The notes: generated from the sequence alone by a model not told the origin. DNA of 5,434 nucleotides from Nostoc sp. CHAB 5834 (GCA_020829485.1 JAIVFU010000279.1:1-5434); one strand, 5' to 3'. Positions 1 to 5,032 are shown, counted from the stretch's first letter. Made by a program: numbers and translations.

Positions 1-114
1 ACAACGGCTTGGTATATTCAACGCAATCATTCACAAAAGTCTGTAGATTGGCAGTTCACAACAGCGGATGCCCGTATCCGTCTCAAGCGTCTTTATCCAC
101 AAATAGAAAATTGA
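1..114 (+). CDS. IS630-family transposase, C-terminal end (runs in from the left edge)
   Basis: Frame 1 is open from the first base to a TGA at 112-114 and gives 37 residues. The segment VDWQFTTADARIRLKRLYPQ closely resembles the usual C-terminus of cyanobacterial IS630/Tc1-mariner transposases (a W-[QR]-F-T-T-x-D-A-R-I-[KR]-L-K-x-L-Y-P pattern). In that family this tail follows the last catalytic acidic residue of the DDE/DDD nuclease domain. The catalytic residues lie outside the window, so it cannot be said whether the element is intact. No inverted repeat that could be its end is clear in the following 50 bases. The identification rests on remembered family pattern, not on a search. Confidence 0.6.
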   Translation, partial: TTAWYIQRNHSQKSVDWQFTTADARIRLKRLYPQIEN

Positions 115-115
115 C

Positions 116-133
116 ATACCACTAGCATGGTAT
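116..133. repeat. Small hairpin just after the IS630 stop
   Basis: ATACCA (116-121) and TGGTAT (128-133) are perfect 6-bp complements around a 6-base loop, starting two bases after the transposase stop. No T-run follows, so a Rho-independent terminator is unlikely. It may be part of the element's end or chance. Confidence 0.25.
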
Positions 134-169
134 CATCATCCATCATGCGAATCTAGCAACACCAATTTT

Positions 170-276
170 TTAGCCGTCTTTGAAGTTTGTGCTTTTGGAC
201 ACCTCTTCCCAGGCATTTAAAGTTGTTGTTAGGGACTGAATATTAGCCCGTGTCCGTTGCAGTGCCTCTTGCACTA
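170..276 (-). pseudogene. C-terminal tail of an unrecognised protein, cut by an IS5-type end
   Basis: Read on the minus strand, a frame runs from the IS boundary near 276 to a TAA at 170-172. It gives about 34 residues, including QEALQRTRANIQSL and TTTLNAWEEVSKS. The composition (polar, amphipathic, helix-forming, no rare-residue runs) looks like genuine coding sequence with coiled-coil character rather than a random frame. The 5' part is missing because the end of an IS5-family remnant lies directly upstream. I do not recognise the family. The alternative is a fortuitous open frame, since 34 codons are not many. Confidence 0.35.
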
Positions 277-413
277 GGGCGTGTTTTAAAACTATAGCCA
301 AAGAATGATAGAAGCCAGGGTCAGTATTGCAAGGTAGTTATCAGCTTTTTTCTCATACCGTGTAGTAATCCGACGAAATTGCTTTAAACGGTTGAAACAT
401 CGCTTGGAATGAT
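277..413 (-). mobile_element. One-ended IS5-family remnant
   Basis: The low-coordinate boundary starts GGGCGTGTTTTAAAAC (278-293), which has the look of an IS5-family terminal repeat and lies directly beside the transposase stop. The opposite boundary falls inside the transposase gene near 405-413, where the sequence changes to an unrelated plus-strand reading frame. Only about 135 bases of an element normally about 0.8-1.2 kb long remain. No matching second end is present in the window. Confidence 0.55.
292..413 (-). pseudogene. IS5-family transposase, C-terminal fragment
   Basis: The minus-strand frame ending at TAG 292-294 encodes about 40 residues that include CFNRLKQFRRITTRYEKKA, followed by DNYLAILTLASIILWL and the stop. 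This is the characteristic C-terminus of one large group of IS5-family DDE transposases (K-Q-F-R-R-I-x-T-R-Y-[DE]-K, then N-Y-L-A-x-L-T-L-A-S). That region normally contains or follows the last catalytic glutamate of the RNase H-like fold. The D-D portion, the N-terminal domain and the start codon are absent, so the fragment is dead. The break lies close to 405-413. Family recognition is from the motif; confidence is high for the family and low for the subgroup. Confidence 0.75.
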
Positions 414-512
414 GATCCGGCTTTGCAGATTGTGATCAAGGAATTGTTGGCGAGGTTTCCGCAGTGGGGGATTGCTTGTGTTGAGAGGGTGCTGGTGAAG
501 TGGAATGATTAG
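414..512 (+). pseudogene. C-terminal tail of an unrecognised protein
   Basis: The plus-strand frame from about 399/414 to TAG 510-512 encodes 32-37 residues, with the core LQIVIKELLARFPQWGIACV followed by ERVLVKWND. The even mix of hydrophobic and charged positions, and the abrupt start exactly where the IS5 remnant ends, suggest the truncated 3' end of a real gene. The family is not recognised. The stop codon overlaps a HIP1 octamer. It could instead be a chance open frame, as 33 codons give little statistical support. Confidence 0.3.
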
Positions 513-519
513 CGATCGC
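512..519. repeat. HIP1 octamer
   Basis: A perfect GCGATCGC, the highly iterated palindrome of many cyanobacterial genomes. It lies between the preceding stop codon and the Uma2 gene. Confidence 0.9.
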
Positions 520-561
520 CTATTATAGAAAGAGATCGCGCTTGAAAGCGAGTTATACCTT

Positions 562-912
562 ATGTCTCTGACAATCAAAGACTTAGAACAATTACAGTCA
601 CAGAATCCCGATTGGCAGATGGAGCTAGTAGAGGGAAACATCATCGTTATGGGGCCATGCGATTATGAATCAGACGAAATTGGTTCTCGCCTGTTAACGT
701 TTCTTAATATTTGGGTCATGCCTCGCAAGCTAGGCAGAGTTACTGGTTCCAGCGCTGGCTTTATCTTGCCAAGCATTGAAATCGGTAAAACTACGGGCGA
801 CCCGGAAAAAAGAAACTTACGCGCTCCAGATGTTTCATTTGTTCGGGCAGAACGACTCAAGAAAACTCAGCGTGATTTTGTGCAGTTAGTCCCCGATCTT
901 CGCGGCTATTAA
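562..912 (+). pseudogene. Uma2-family (DUF820) endonuclease-like protein, C-terminally truncated
   Basis: The ATG at 562 opens 116 residues; Uma2/DUF820 proteins usually have about 180-200. These proteins have a PD-(D/E)XK-like nuclease fold of mostly unproven function and are very abundant in cyanobacteria. Visible hallmarks are the N-terminal ELVEGNIIVM with the conserved Glu at residue 21-24, the central GSRLLTFLN helix, and the RAPDVSFVRAERL strand with the active-site Asp at residue 90. Similarity ends at VPDL (residues 110-113). The family's E-V-x-S/K segment should follow directly, but here three unrelated residues (RGY) and a stop come instead, because the sequence passes into the antisense of the porin. 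Without the E-x-K half the nuclease centre cannot form. A TATTAT hexamer at 521-526 is a possible -10 element. No clear Shine-Dalgarno sequence precedes the start. Confidence 0.85.
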
Positions 913-1851
913 TTGTATTATTAGTGACTTTAGGTGGCATACCAAATCCAATCCCACCCACGGCTTTTTCTTTAAATAAATCAGGAAAAGCCAGATTGAC
1001 TGCATAGTTGATAATATTTGCATTACCATTCACACCGTCAACTCGTTCTGCATTCATGTAGCCAATCCAACTACTTACAGCCATCTTGGGGGTTATTCTC
1101 CAGAGTGCTTGGACACCATAGGCGTTCACCATTAATGGTATGCCTGCACCAAAAGGAATGTTTGCAAAATCACTACCTGTACGATGTAGCAAATTGCCAT
1201 CAGGAACATAGCTGCGAATATAAGTTAATCCAAATTCTGTATTTGGTGAAGGTTTGAAGGAAAATTGTGCTAAAGCACTATAGTTTCCCCCAAACAATCC
1301 TTCAACTCCAGTTTCGGCGTTTTCTGCTAAATAACCTACATCCAAACGAATAGTTCTGTTGTTGTAAACTGCTGCTACACCCGATGGACTCATAAATCCA
1401 ATACGGTAAATAGGGTTACGTTCCGAAAAGCGAGAAGGAGAACCTTTTGCACCGCCAAAACTGGCAAAATCGGGGTTAACAACTGTTGCGTAGTAATGGT
1501 GGGATGCAGCATTTCCGTAAATATAGAAGTTGAGGTTTTCAGCAACAGGAAAGCGATATTCTAGTAAATTTAAATTCAGGCTACTGTCACTGTTACCAAC
1601 TTCAAATGATTGGCGCGTCATATTAGTAGCAGAAGCACCGTTAAAATTAGGTACTCTATTTGCAGATTGAAGACGTACAAGTAATCTATCTTGACCTGTA
1701 AAACTGCTAATTAAGTTTAAACGAGTCCGATAATTTAAAGCTAAATTTGAATCGATACTAGTTTCCGGGTCTGCATCAGCACTGTCTCCAGTTATACCAC
1801 TACCTAAAACTACAATGGAAGTGCTTACTTTAGTTGTGGTAGAAAACTGTT

Positions 1852-1859
1852 GCGATCAC
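1852..1859. repeat. Decayed HIP1 site containing the porin stop codon
   Basis: The plus strand reads GCGATCAC, one base from GCGATCGC, inside TTGCGATCACAA, which would be a 12-bp palindrome if base 1858 were G. On the minus strand the changed base is the first base of the TGA that interrupts the porin; the unmutated codon would be CGA (Arg). Confidence 0.7.
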
Positions 1860-2206
1860 AATACAGCACTATTCACCTCTAAATTTTCTACTCTGTTTTC
1901 AATAGTGGCTAACTCTGTAGCAAACTCATATTCTAATCTTTTAATAGTTGTAACATCTTCTGGTGCAATTTGTAAAAGCTGGCTGCCAAACTGTTGACTA
2001 ATTGTACTGATGCAAGTATTCAGCCCCGCAGCAAACTCATAGCGAGTCATCACTCGGTTTCCTCGAAAAAGATGATCGGGGTATCCAGTGATACAACTAT
2101 ACTTTTCAACTAATGATTGCAGGGACACAAAAGCCCAATCGGTAAATTGTACATCAGAGAATTGGGAAACTGGCGTAATTGTCACGGTTTCTTGTAAAAC
2201 TTCAAA

Positions 2207-2227
2207 TGCTTTCAGCCAGTGAAAGCA
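2207..2227. repeat. Perfect 8-bp inverted repeat at the porin/dehydrogenase junction
   Basis: TGCTTTCA (2207-2214) and TGAAAGCA (2220-2227) are exact complements around a 5-base loop, GCCAG. The repeat lies where the truncated porin (minus) and truncated dehydrogenase (plus) meet head to head. It may be a remnant of the original divergent promoter region or a mark of the deletion event. No T-run follows on either strand. Confidence 0.6.
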
Positions 2228-2228
2228 C

Positions 2229-3019
2229 CTATATGCTGTAGACTTGCAATCGGACGGTACAGAGGGCAAATTGGAAACTCTCATTTCTGATTTACCCGAT
2301 GCTGGACAGCACCCGAACCGTACCATTGCCTTTGGGCCTGATGGGATGCTTTACATTTCCGTAGGTAGTACCTGTAACGCTTGTGATGAACCAAATCCAG
2401 AACACGCCACACTCTTACAGGCGCAACCAAACGGTAGCAATCGCTCCATCTATGCAAAAGGTTTACGAAATACTATTGGTTTTGCTTGGCATCCCCAAAC
2501 ACGCGAACTTTGGGGGTTAGATCACGGTTCGGATTGGCGAGGAAATGACCTGCTGCCAGAAGAGTTGAACCGCATTGTAAAAGGTGGAAACTATGGTTGG
2601 CCTTTTTGTTGGGGTGATAAGCGTCCTGATGTATACCTATCTGCTGAACCTGAAGGAGCAAATAAAAAAGAGTACTGTGCCAAAACTCAACCGCCAGTGC
2701 TAACTTACACCACAGTGCGCCTTTAGCAATGGCGTTTTATACTGCCAAACAATTTCCCCAAGAGTATCAAGGTGATGTTTTTGCAACCATGCGGGGTTCT
2801 TGGAACCGCAATCCACCCGTGGGGTACAAAGTTGTGCGGATTCGTTACGAAAATGGCAAACCTGTGAAATTTGAAGATTTTGTGACTGGCTTTTTGACCA
2901 AAGACAGAACTGCACAGTTTGGTAGACCTGTTGGTTTAGCGATCGCACCAGATGGTTGGCTGCTATTTACTGATGATACCAATGGAGTGATTTATCGTGT
3001 TTCCCACACTGCTAAATAG
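2229..3019 (+). pseudogene. PQQ-dependent sugar (sorbosone/glucose-type) dehydrogenase, N-terminally truncated and frameshifted
   Basis: Two plus-strand frames make up the C-terminal part of a GSDH-family six-bladed beta-propeller. Such enzymes oxidise sugars with PQQ and are usually exported. The first frame (about 2232-2717) shows GQHPNRTIAFGPDGMLYISV, whose His matches the family's catalytic base; then GLRNTIGFAWHP, with the family's conserved Arg; then HGSDWRGND and GGNYGWPFCWG. The second (about 2714-3019) shows APLAMAFYTAKQFP, FATMRGSWNRNPP and LAIAPDGWLLFTDD, and ends at TAG 3017-3019. The first frame would run into TAG 2724-2726. The switch, near 2709-2714, is a minus-one-type change. 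The family usually has two residues between Y and H at this point, so loss of four bases fits best. Roughly the first 150-200 residues, including any signal peptide and promoter, are missing. TTG 2244 is only the first in-frame start-like codon, not a true start. Confidence 0.87.
2939..2946. repeat. HIP1 octamer inside the dehydrogenase
   Basis: A perfect GCGATCGC within the codons for L-A-I-A-P. Its presence in coding sequence is normal for HIP1-rich genomes. Confidence 0.9.
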
Positions 3020-3052
3020 AGTAATCATCTGACCGTAGCAAACTTGGGTTTA

Positions 3053-3100
3053 AGACCCCACTAAATTTTTAATTTGGTGGCTTTTATTCATGAGGGGTCT
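3053..3100 (+). terminator. Nested terminator-like hairpin after the dehydrogenase
   Basis: The inner stem pairs CCACTAAATT (3058-3067) with AATTTGGTGG (3071-3080): ten pairs with one wobble around a 3-base loop, followed by CTTTTATT. It starts 38 bases after the dehydrogenase stop and is a plausible Rho-independent terminator of weak to moderate strength. An outer pair, AGACCCC (3053-3059) with GGGGTCT (3094-3100), overlaps the inner stem's first two bases and could form instead of, or partly around, it. Confidence 0.5.
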
Positions 3101-3126
3101 GAATACCCAATAGAGGTAATATCATG

Positions 3127-3156
3127 TCCGGTTAAAGACTTATAGTTTAGACCGGA
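3127..3156. repeat. Bulged hairpin in the gene-free spacer
   Basis: TCCGGT (3127-3132) pairs with ACCGGA (3151-3156). TAAA (3133-3136) also pairs with TTTA (3146-3149) across a single bulged G at 3150, leaving a 9-base loop. This makes ten pairs in one imperfect stem. No gene starts beside it. It may be an RNA structural element, an old IS end or a dispersed repeat. Confidence 0.4.
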
Positions 3157-3239
3157 GTTCTTGCTGGGGGAGAGTTCAAATACCAAGTTTTTTCCCCTCT
3201 GCTTCTTCTTCACCTGAAGCTTGTGAGAAATGCGGGTAT

Positions 3240-3272
3240 AGCAGTCTCAGTAGATTGGAGATAGAGACTGCT
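3240..3272 (+). other. 9-bp hairpin overlapping the next terminator
   Basis: AGCAGTCTC (3240-3248) and GAGACTGCT (3264-3272) are perfect 9-bp complements around a 15-base loop. The last four bases, TGCT (3269-3272), are also the 5' arm of the terminator at 3269-3294, so in a plus-strand transcript the two hairpins exclude each other. Confidence 0.45.
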
Positions 3273-3294
3273 TAAGTAAAATTAAGCATTTTTT
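3269..3294 (+). terminator. Rho-independent-type terminator
   Basis: TGCTTAA (3269-3275) and TTAAGCA (3282-3288) form a perfect 7-bp stem with a 6-base loop, followed directly by six T (3289-3294). The stem is AT-rich, so the structure is weak, but the T-tract is well placed. No recognised plus-strand gene ends right before it, as the dehydrogenase stops about 250 bases upstream. Confidence 0.5.
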
Positions 3295-3303
3295 ACTAAA
3301 TAC

Positions 3304-3437
3304 TGGCTTTGTTGCATGAAAGAAAAACAAGACACACCAATCCGGCATTAGAGCAGAAGTTAGTTTTCTACTTTGTAGCTGTCTGGCTTGCCCAACTGGA
3401 TGATGCGATTAAGAGCAGCACATGTAAAATTTACCAT
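3304..3437 (-). mobile_element. One-ended IS5-family (IS903-like) remnant
   Basis: GGCTTTGTTGCATGAAAG (3304-3321) resembles the terminal repeat of the IS903 group of the IS5 family, which begins GGCTTTGTTG. Fragmentary transposase coding follows at the expected distance. The other boundary is inside the transposase near 3437, where the sequence becomes a Uma2 gene. No complementary end is present in the window. Confidence 0.5.
3360..3437 (-). pseudogene. IS903-type IS5 transposase, extreme C-terminus
   Basis: The minus-strand frame ends at TAA 3360-3362 and encodes about 25 residues, CAALNRIIQLGKPDSYKVEN being the recognisable part. IS903-group transposases end in a similar L-N-R-[MI]-x-x-L-G-x-P motif shortly before the inverted repeat, and here the repeat follows within 40 bases. 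All catalytic residues are gone. So short a piece, taken alone, would be weak evidence; the agreement of tail motif, stop position and terminal repeat is what supports the call. Confidence 0.5.
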
Positions 3438-3684
3438 TTTCCCTATTCACGCAACAACGCCAAGAAGAGCGCTTATAGCGGTAGTCTCTATCCTCATTTA
3501 CCTTTCCTGGGGACACAACCTCAACTACCATTACTGGGGAAGGCATCTCTGGAGTAATTGTAGCCTGTCTTAGAGCCATCGCTTCTAATAGCTCCTGCGT
3601 TAAGATCATCAAGTCAGGCAGTCGCACACGAGTCCGGTTGCCTATGACCACAAGTTCCGTATCTTTATGATAAATAAGGATTAC
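3438..3684 (-). pseudogene. Second Uma2-family (DUF820) protein, C-terminal part only
   Basis: The minus-strand frame is open from GTA 3682-3684 (a TAA precedes it) and carries ELVVIGNRTRVRLPDLMILT, then PSPVMVVEVVSPGKVNEDRD and YRYKRS. These are the family's central strand with the active-site Asp (LPDL), the E-V-V-S-P segment that contributes the second catalytic acid, and the D-x-x-x-K-R helix. The first 60-70 residues, including the N-terminal ELVEG-like segment, are missing. After YKRS the reading drifts (WRCCVNREN) where the family has E-Y-A-A-x-G-[IV]-x-E-Y-W, then runs into the IS903-like fragment. No convincing start codon or ribosome site exists; GTG 3649-3651 lies inside the conserved fold. 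The sequence is a different subfamily from the Uma2 fragment at 562. Confidence 0.75.
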
Positions 3685-3715
3685 TTATAATTAGCTGATT
3701 GATAATTTGTTGACA

Positions 3716-3817
3716 CTAACCTGATGGAAGATAAATAGCTTCAACTACTTGATATTTACGCTGTAGGGCTTGAGATAAAAAGGCTAACATCTGTTTGAGT
3801 GCGAAAAGCCAATATGC
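3716..3817 (-). pseudogene. Possible C-terminal tail of an unrecognised protein
   Basis: A minus-strand frame ending at TAG 3716-3718 reads KQMLAFLSQALQRKYQVVEA, then IYLPSG and the stop, with about seven less convincing residues upstream. The amphipathic composition looks protein-like. Upstream the frame closes at a TAG near 3829, and a possible ATG-led frame at about 3833 (MKVVCSILA) is in another phase, so a frameshifted remnant is possible. The family is not recognised, and chance cannot be excluded at this length. Confidence 0.25.
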
Positions 3818-3911
3818 TACACACTACTTTCATCATTTCATTTTTTAAACCCCAAGAGAGCAGCACAAGTATTAATTATGTATTTAGTAGCTTACACTAC
3901 CTTAATGTACA

Positions 3912-3914
3912 TAA
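3912..3914. other. Left target-site duplication (TAA)
   Basis: TAA directly outside the left terminal repeat of the insertion sequence. It is repeated at 5033-5035 outside the right end. Three-base TNA duplications are known for parts of the IS5 family. Confidence 0.65.
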
Positions 3915-3945
3915 GAACTCTTGCATAAATATTTTGTGGTATAAT
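3915..3945 (+). repeat. Left terminal inverted repeat of the IS
   Basis: It begins GAACTCTTGCA and contains TTTTGTGGTAT. It matches the reverse complement of 5002-5032 at 27 of 31 positions; mismatches are at repeat positions 12, 15, 17 and 29. Confidence 0.85.
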
Positions 3946-4019
3946 ATTGGGTTATTTAATTTGAGATTTGGCAATTAAAATAGGAAGAATTTATCAATTT
4001 TTTTGATTAGCTATTATCA

Positions 4020-4052
4020 AGCGATGCCTACGGCGGGCTGTTCGGTGTCGCT
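4020..4052. repeat. GC-rich hairpin repeat inside the IS
   Basis: AGCGATGCC (4020-4028) pairs with GGTGTCGCT (4044-4052) through nine pairs, two of them wobbles, around a 15-base GC-rich loop. It stands out in the AT-rich tail of the IS. The word GCGATGCCTACGGCGGGCT looks like the dispersed palindromic repeats common in heterocystous cyanobacterial genomes, so it probably inserted into, or was captured by, this element. Confidence 0.55.
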
Positions 4053-4069
4053 AATTTTTTAAAATTAGC
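4050..4069 (-). terminator. Perfect 9-bp hairpin downstream of the transposase
   Basis: GCTAATTTT (4050-4058) and AAAATTAGC (4061-4069) are exact complements with two bases between them, about 70 bases past the transposase stop on the minus strand. It could terminate or protect the transposase transcript, but no U-tract follows, so termination is only a guess. It overlaps the end of the GC-rich hairpin by three bases. Confidence 0.35.
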
Positions 4070-4136
4070 AGCAAATCTGGTTTCAGTGATTGATAAAATC
4101 CTGAAATTATTTGGTAATTTTATTTTTTATCTGACT

Positions 4137-4968
4137 TTATAGAGCTAATTCGTAATTATAAATTCCGGCAATTAAATTCGACCTTAATCCAAAACGTCGG
4201 TGACGATTTCGATATCTATCAGACAAGATTTTAAAGATTTTAAGACGACGATTAACGTGTTCGACAACAATTCTTAATCGATTGAGTTCACGATTGGATT
4301 TTTTCTGTTCTTTCGTCAACTTTTTACCTTTCGGCTTTTTAATTGGTGTTTCACTCAATTGATGAATTTTACTAATTCCTTGATAGCCTTTATCAGCTAT
4401 AACTTTGAGTAATTATCCAAATTTTACCCCACTGTTTTTAAATAGCCTAAAATCATGAATTCTCCCTAAACCATGCGCTAAACAGATAATTTGACTATTT
4501 TTTTGGTGGATAACTACCTGCGTTTTTAAAGTATGAACTAAGAGCTTACCGCTAAAAAATCTTTTTTGCCCAACATGAGGTCTTTCAATTGGGCTTTCCA
4601 TCACATCCATCACTACCAAATCTTCTTGGGATGACATTTTCCATAATTCTTTCTTTCCAGGCAGACTAAACTTTCTTGAACTAATTAGAATATTTTCAAT
4701 TTTATAAACTGTTCGGCAGACTGCTGATTCTGAAAGTCCCCAGTCTAATCCAATATGATAATAAGTACGGTATTCTCTCTCTTTTTTGAAGAACCATTAA
4801 AACTTGGTCTTCAATAATTAATTTAGGACGACGGCCTGGTTTCTTTTTCTTTTGCTCATCAGTTTTGACTACCCCAACCATTAGTTCAAAGGTTCTACGA
4901 CTTACTCCTGTCATACGCTTAAATTTCTTTGAAGTCAGCTGTTTGGCTTTTCCTATTTTCACTGTCAA
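4137..4968 (-). pseudogene. IS5-family DDE transposase, full length but with a frame change and an in-frame stop
   Basis: About 276 residues remain, a normal length. An N-terminal helix-turn-helix region (about residues 8-60, with LTSKKFKRMTGVSRRTFELM) precedes a DDE_Tnp_4-like catalytic core: Asp about 121 in VVMDVMESPIERP, Asp about 172 in HDFRLFK, Glu about 236 in VVEHVNRRLKIF, and YRNRHRRFGLR before the C-terminal IAGIYNYEL. All three acidic residues are present. The start is best taken as TTG 4966-4968, because TGA lies directly upstream and AGGA stands six bases before it; GTG 4960-4962 is the alternative. Lesion one is a +1 frame change at an A6 run near 4784-4789. Removing one A restores the frame into REYRTYYHIG. 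Lesion two is TAA 4413-4415, between KFG and LLKVIADKGYQG. The first could be slippage-controlled expression; the second makes the gene a pseudogene. Confidence 0.87.
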
Positions 4969-4974
4969 TCAAAG

Positions 4975-4978
4975 TCCT
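4975..4978 (-). promoter_or_regulatory. Shine-Dalgarno site supporting a TTG start
   Basis: AGGA on the minus strand lies six bases before TTG 4966-4968, the first possible start after an in-frame TGA. The next candidate, GTG 4960-4962, would be 12 bases away, so TTG is favoured. Confidence 0.45.
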
Positions 4979-5001
4979 GCTTGCAATTGGTCAGACACTT
5001 C

Positions 5002-5032
5002 ATAATACCACAAAACACTTTTGCAAGAGTTC
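5002..5032 (-). repeat. Right terminal inverted repeat of the IS
   Basis: On the minus strand it begins GAACTCTTGCA, as at the left end, and lies 34 bases upstream of the transposase TTG start, so the transposase promoter probably overlaps this end. Confidence 0.85.

Larger units (their letters stand above)
899..2227 (-). pseudogene. Cyanobacterial SLH-domain/OprB-type outer-membrane porin, both ends lost and one in-frame stop
   Basis: On the minus strand one frame covers an N-terminal SLH domain (about 2170-2003: VSQFSDVQFTDWAFVSLQSL, then Y-P-D, R-G-N-R and MTRYEFAAGL), a short coiled coil (about 1975-1860) and a beta-barrel of the carbohydrate-selective/iron-uptake porin type (about 1850-905), including NYAVNLAFPDLF and GIGFGMPPKVTNN. 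In this family the SLH part binds peptidoglycan-linked polymer and the barrel forms an outer-membrane pore. The frame is continuous except for TGA 1856-1858, in the spot where the barrel should begin (QQFSTTTKV follows). The signal peptide and the sequence before the SLH domain are missing at the 2207-2235 junction. The last 50 or so residues, the final barrel strands, are missing at the junction with the Uma2 gene near 895-908. Either loss alone should abolish export or barrel closure. About 443 codons remain of a usual 540-600. Confidence 0.88.
3915..5032 (-). mobile_element. Complete IS5-family insertion sequence with a damaged transposase
   Basis: A 1118-bp element has 31-bp terminal inverted repeats (27 of 31 positions identical), a TAA direct repeat on both sides and one transposase gene on the minus strand filling most of its length. 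Size, repeat length, target duplication and DDE transposase fit the IS5 family; the IS1031-like group is my best guess. It lies outside the neighbouring reading frames, 24 bases beyond the stop of the gene at 5060. The 190 bases between the transposase stop and the left end are non-coding and contain two hairpins. With both ends intact it could be moved by a related transposase acting in trans. Confidence 0.85.

Noticed and set aside
384..1257. Open frames antisense to the Uma2 gene and the porin (384-644 and 663-860 minus; 1018-1257 plus).
   Set aside because: They carry no protein-like motifs and are shadows of the recognised coding frames.
1815..1997. A plus-strand 60-codon frame.
   Set aside because: Antisense to the porin's coiled-coil and barrel start, with no motif of its own.
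2473..2948. Minus-strand frames under the dehydrogenase.
   Set aside because: The plus strand has unmistakable GSDH-family motifs across the same bases.
3170..3216. A possible hairpin between GGGGGAG and CCCCTC.
   Set aside because: Only about five pairs align across a long loop, which is too weak to call.
3309..3573. Two overlapping plus-strand frames across the IS903-like remnant and the second Uma2 fragment.
   Set aside because: The minus strand carries the recognisable transposase tail and Uma2 motifs; the plus frames look random.
562..3684. An inversion splitting one Uma2 gene into the plus-strand N-terminal half and the minus-strand C-terminal half.
   Set aside because: The orientations fit, but both fragments contain the central P-D strand with different sequences, so they are two different genes.
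3020..4136. A CRISPR array or tRNA in the gene-poor spacers.
   Set aside because: No regularly spaced direct repeats and no cloverleaf pattern were found; the repeats present are single hairpins and IS ends.
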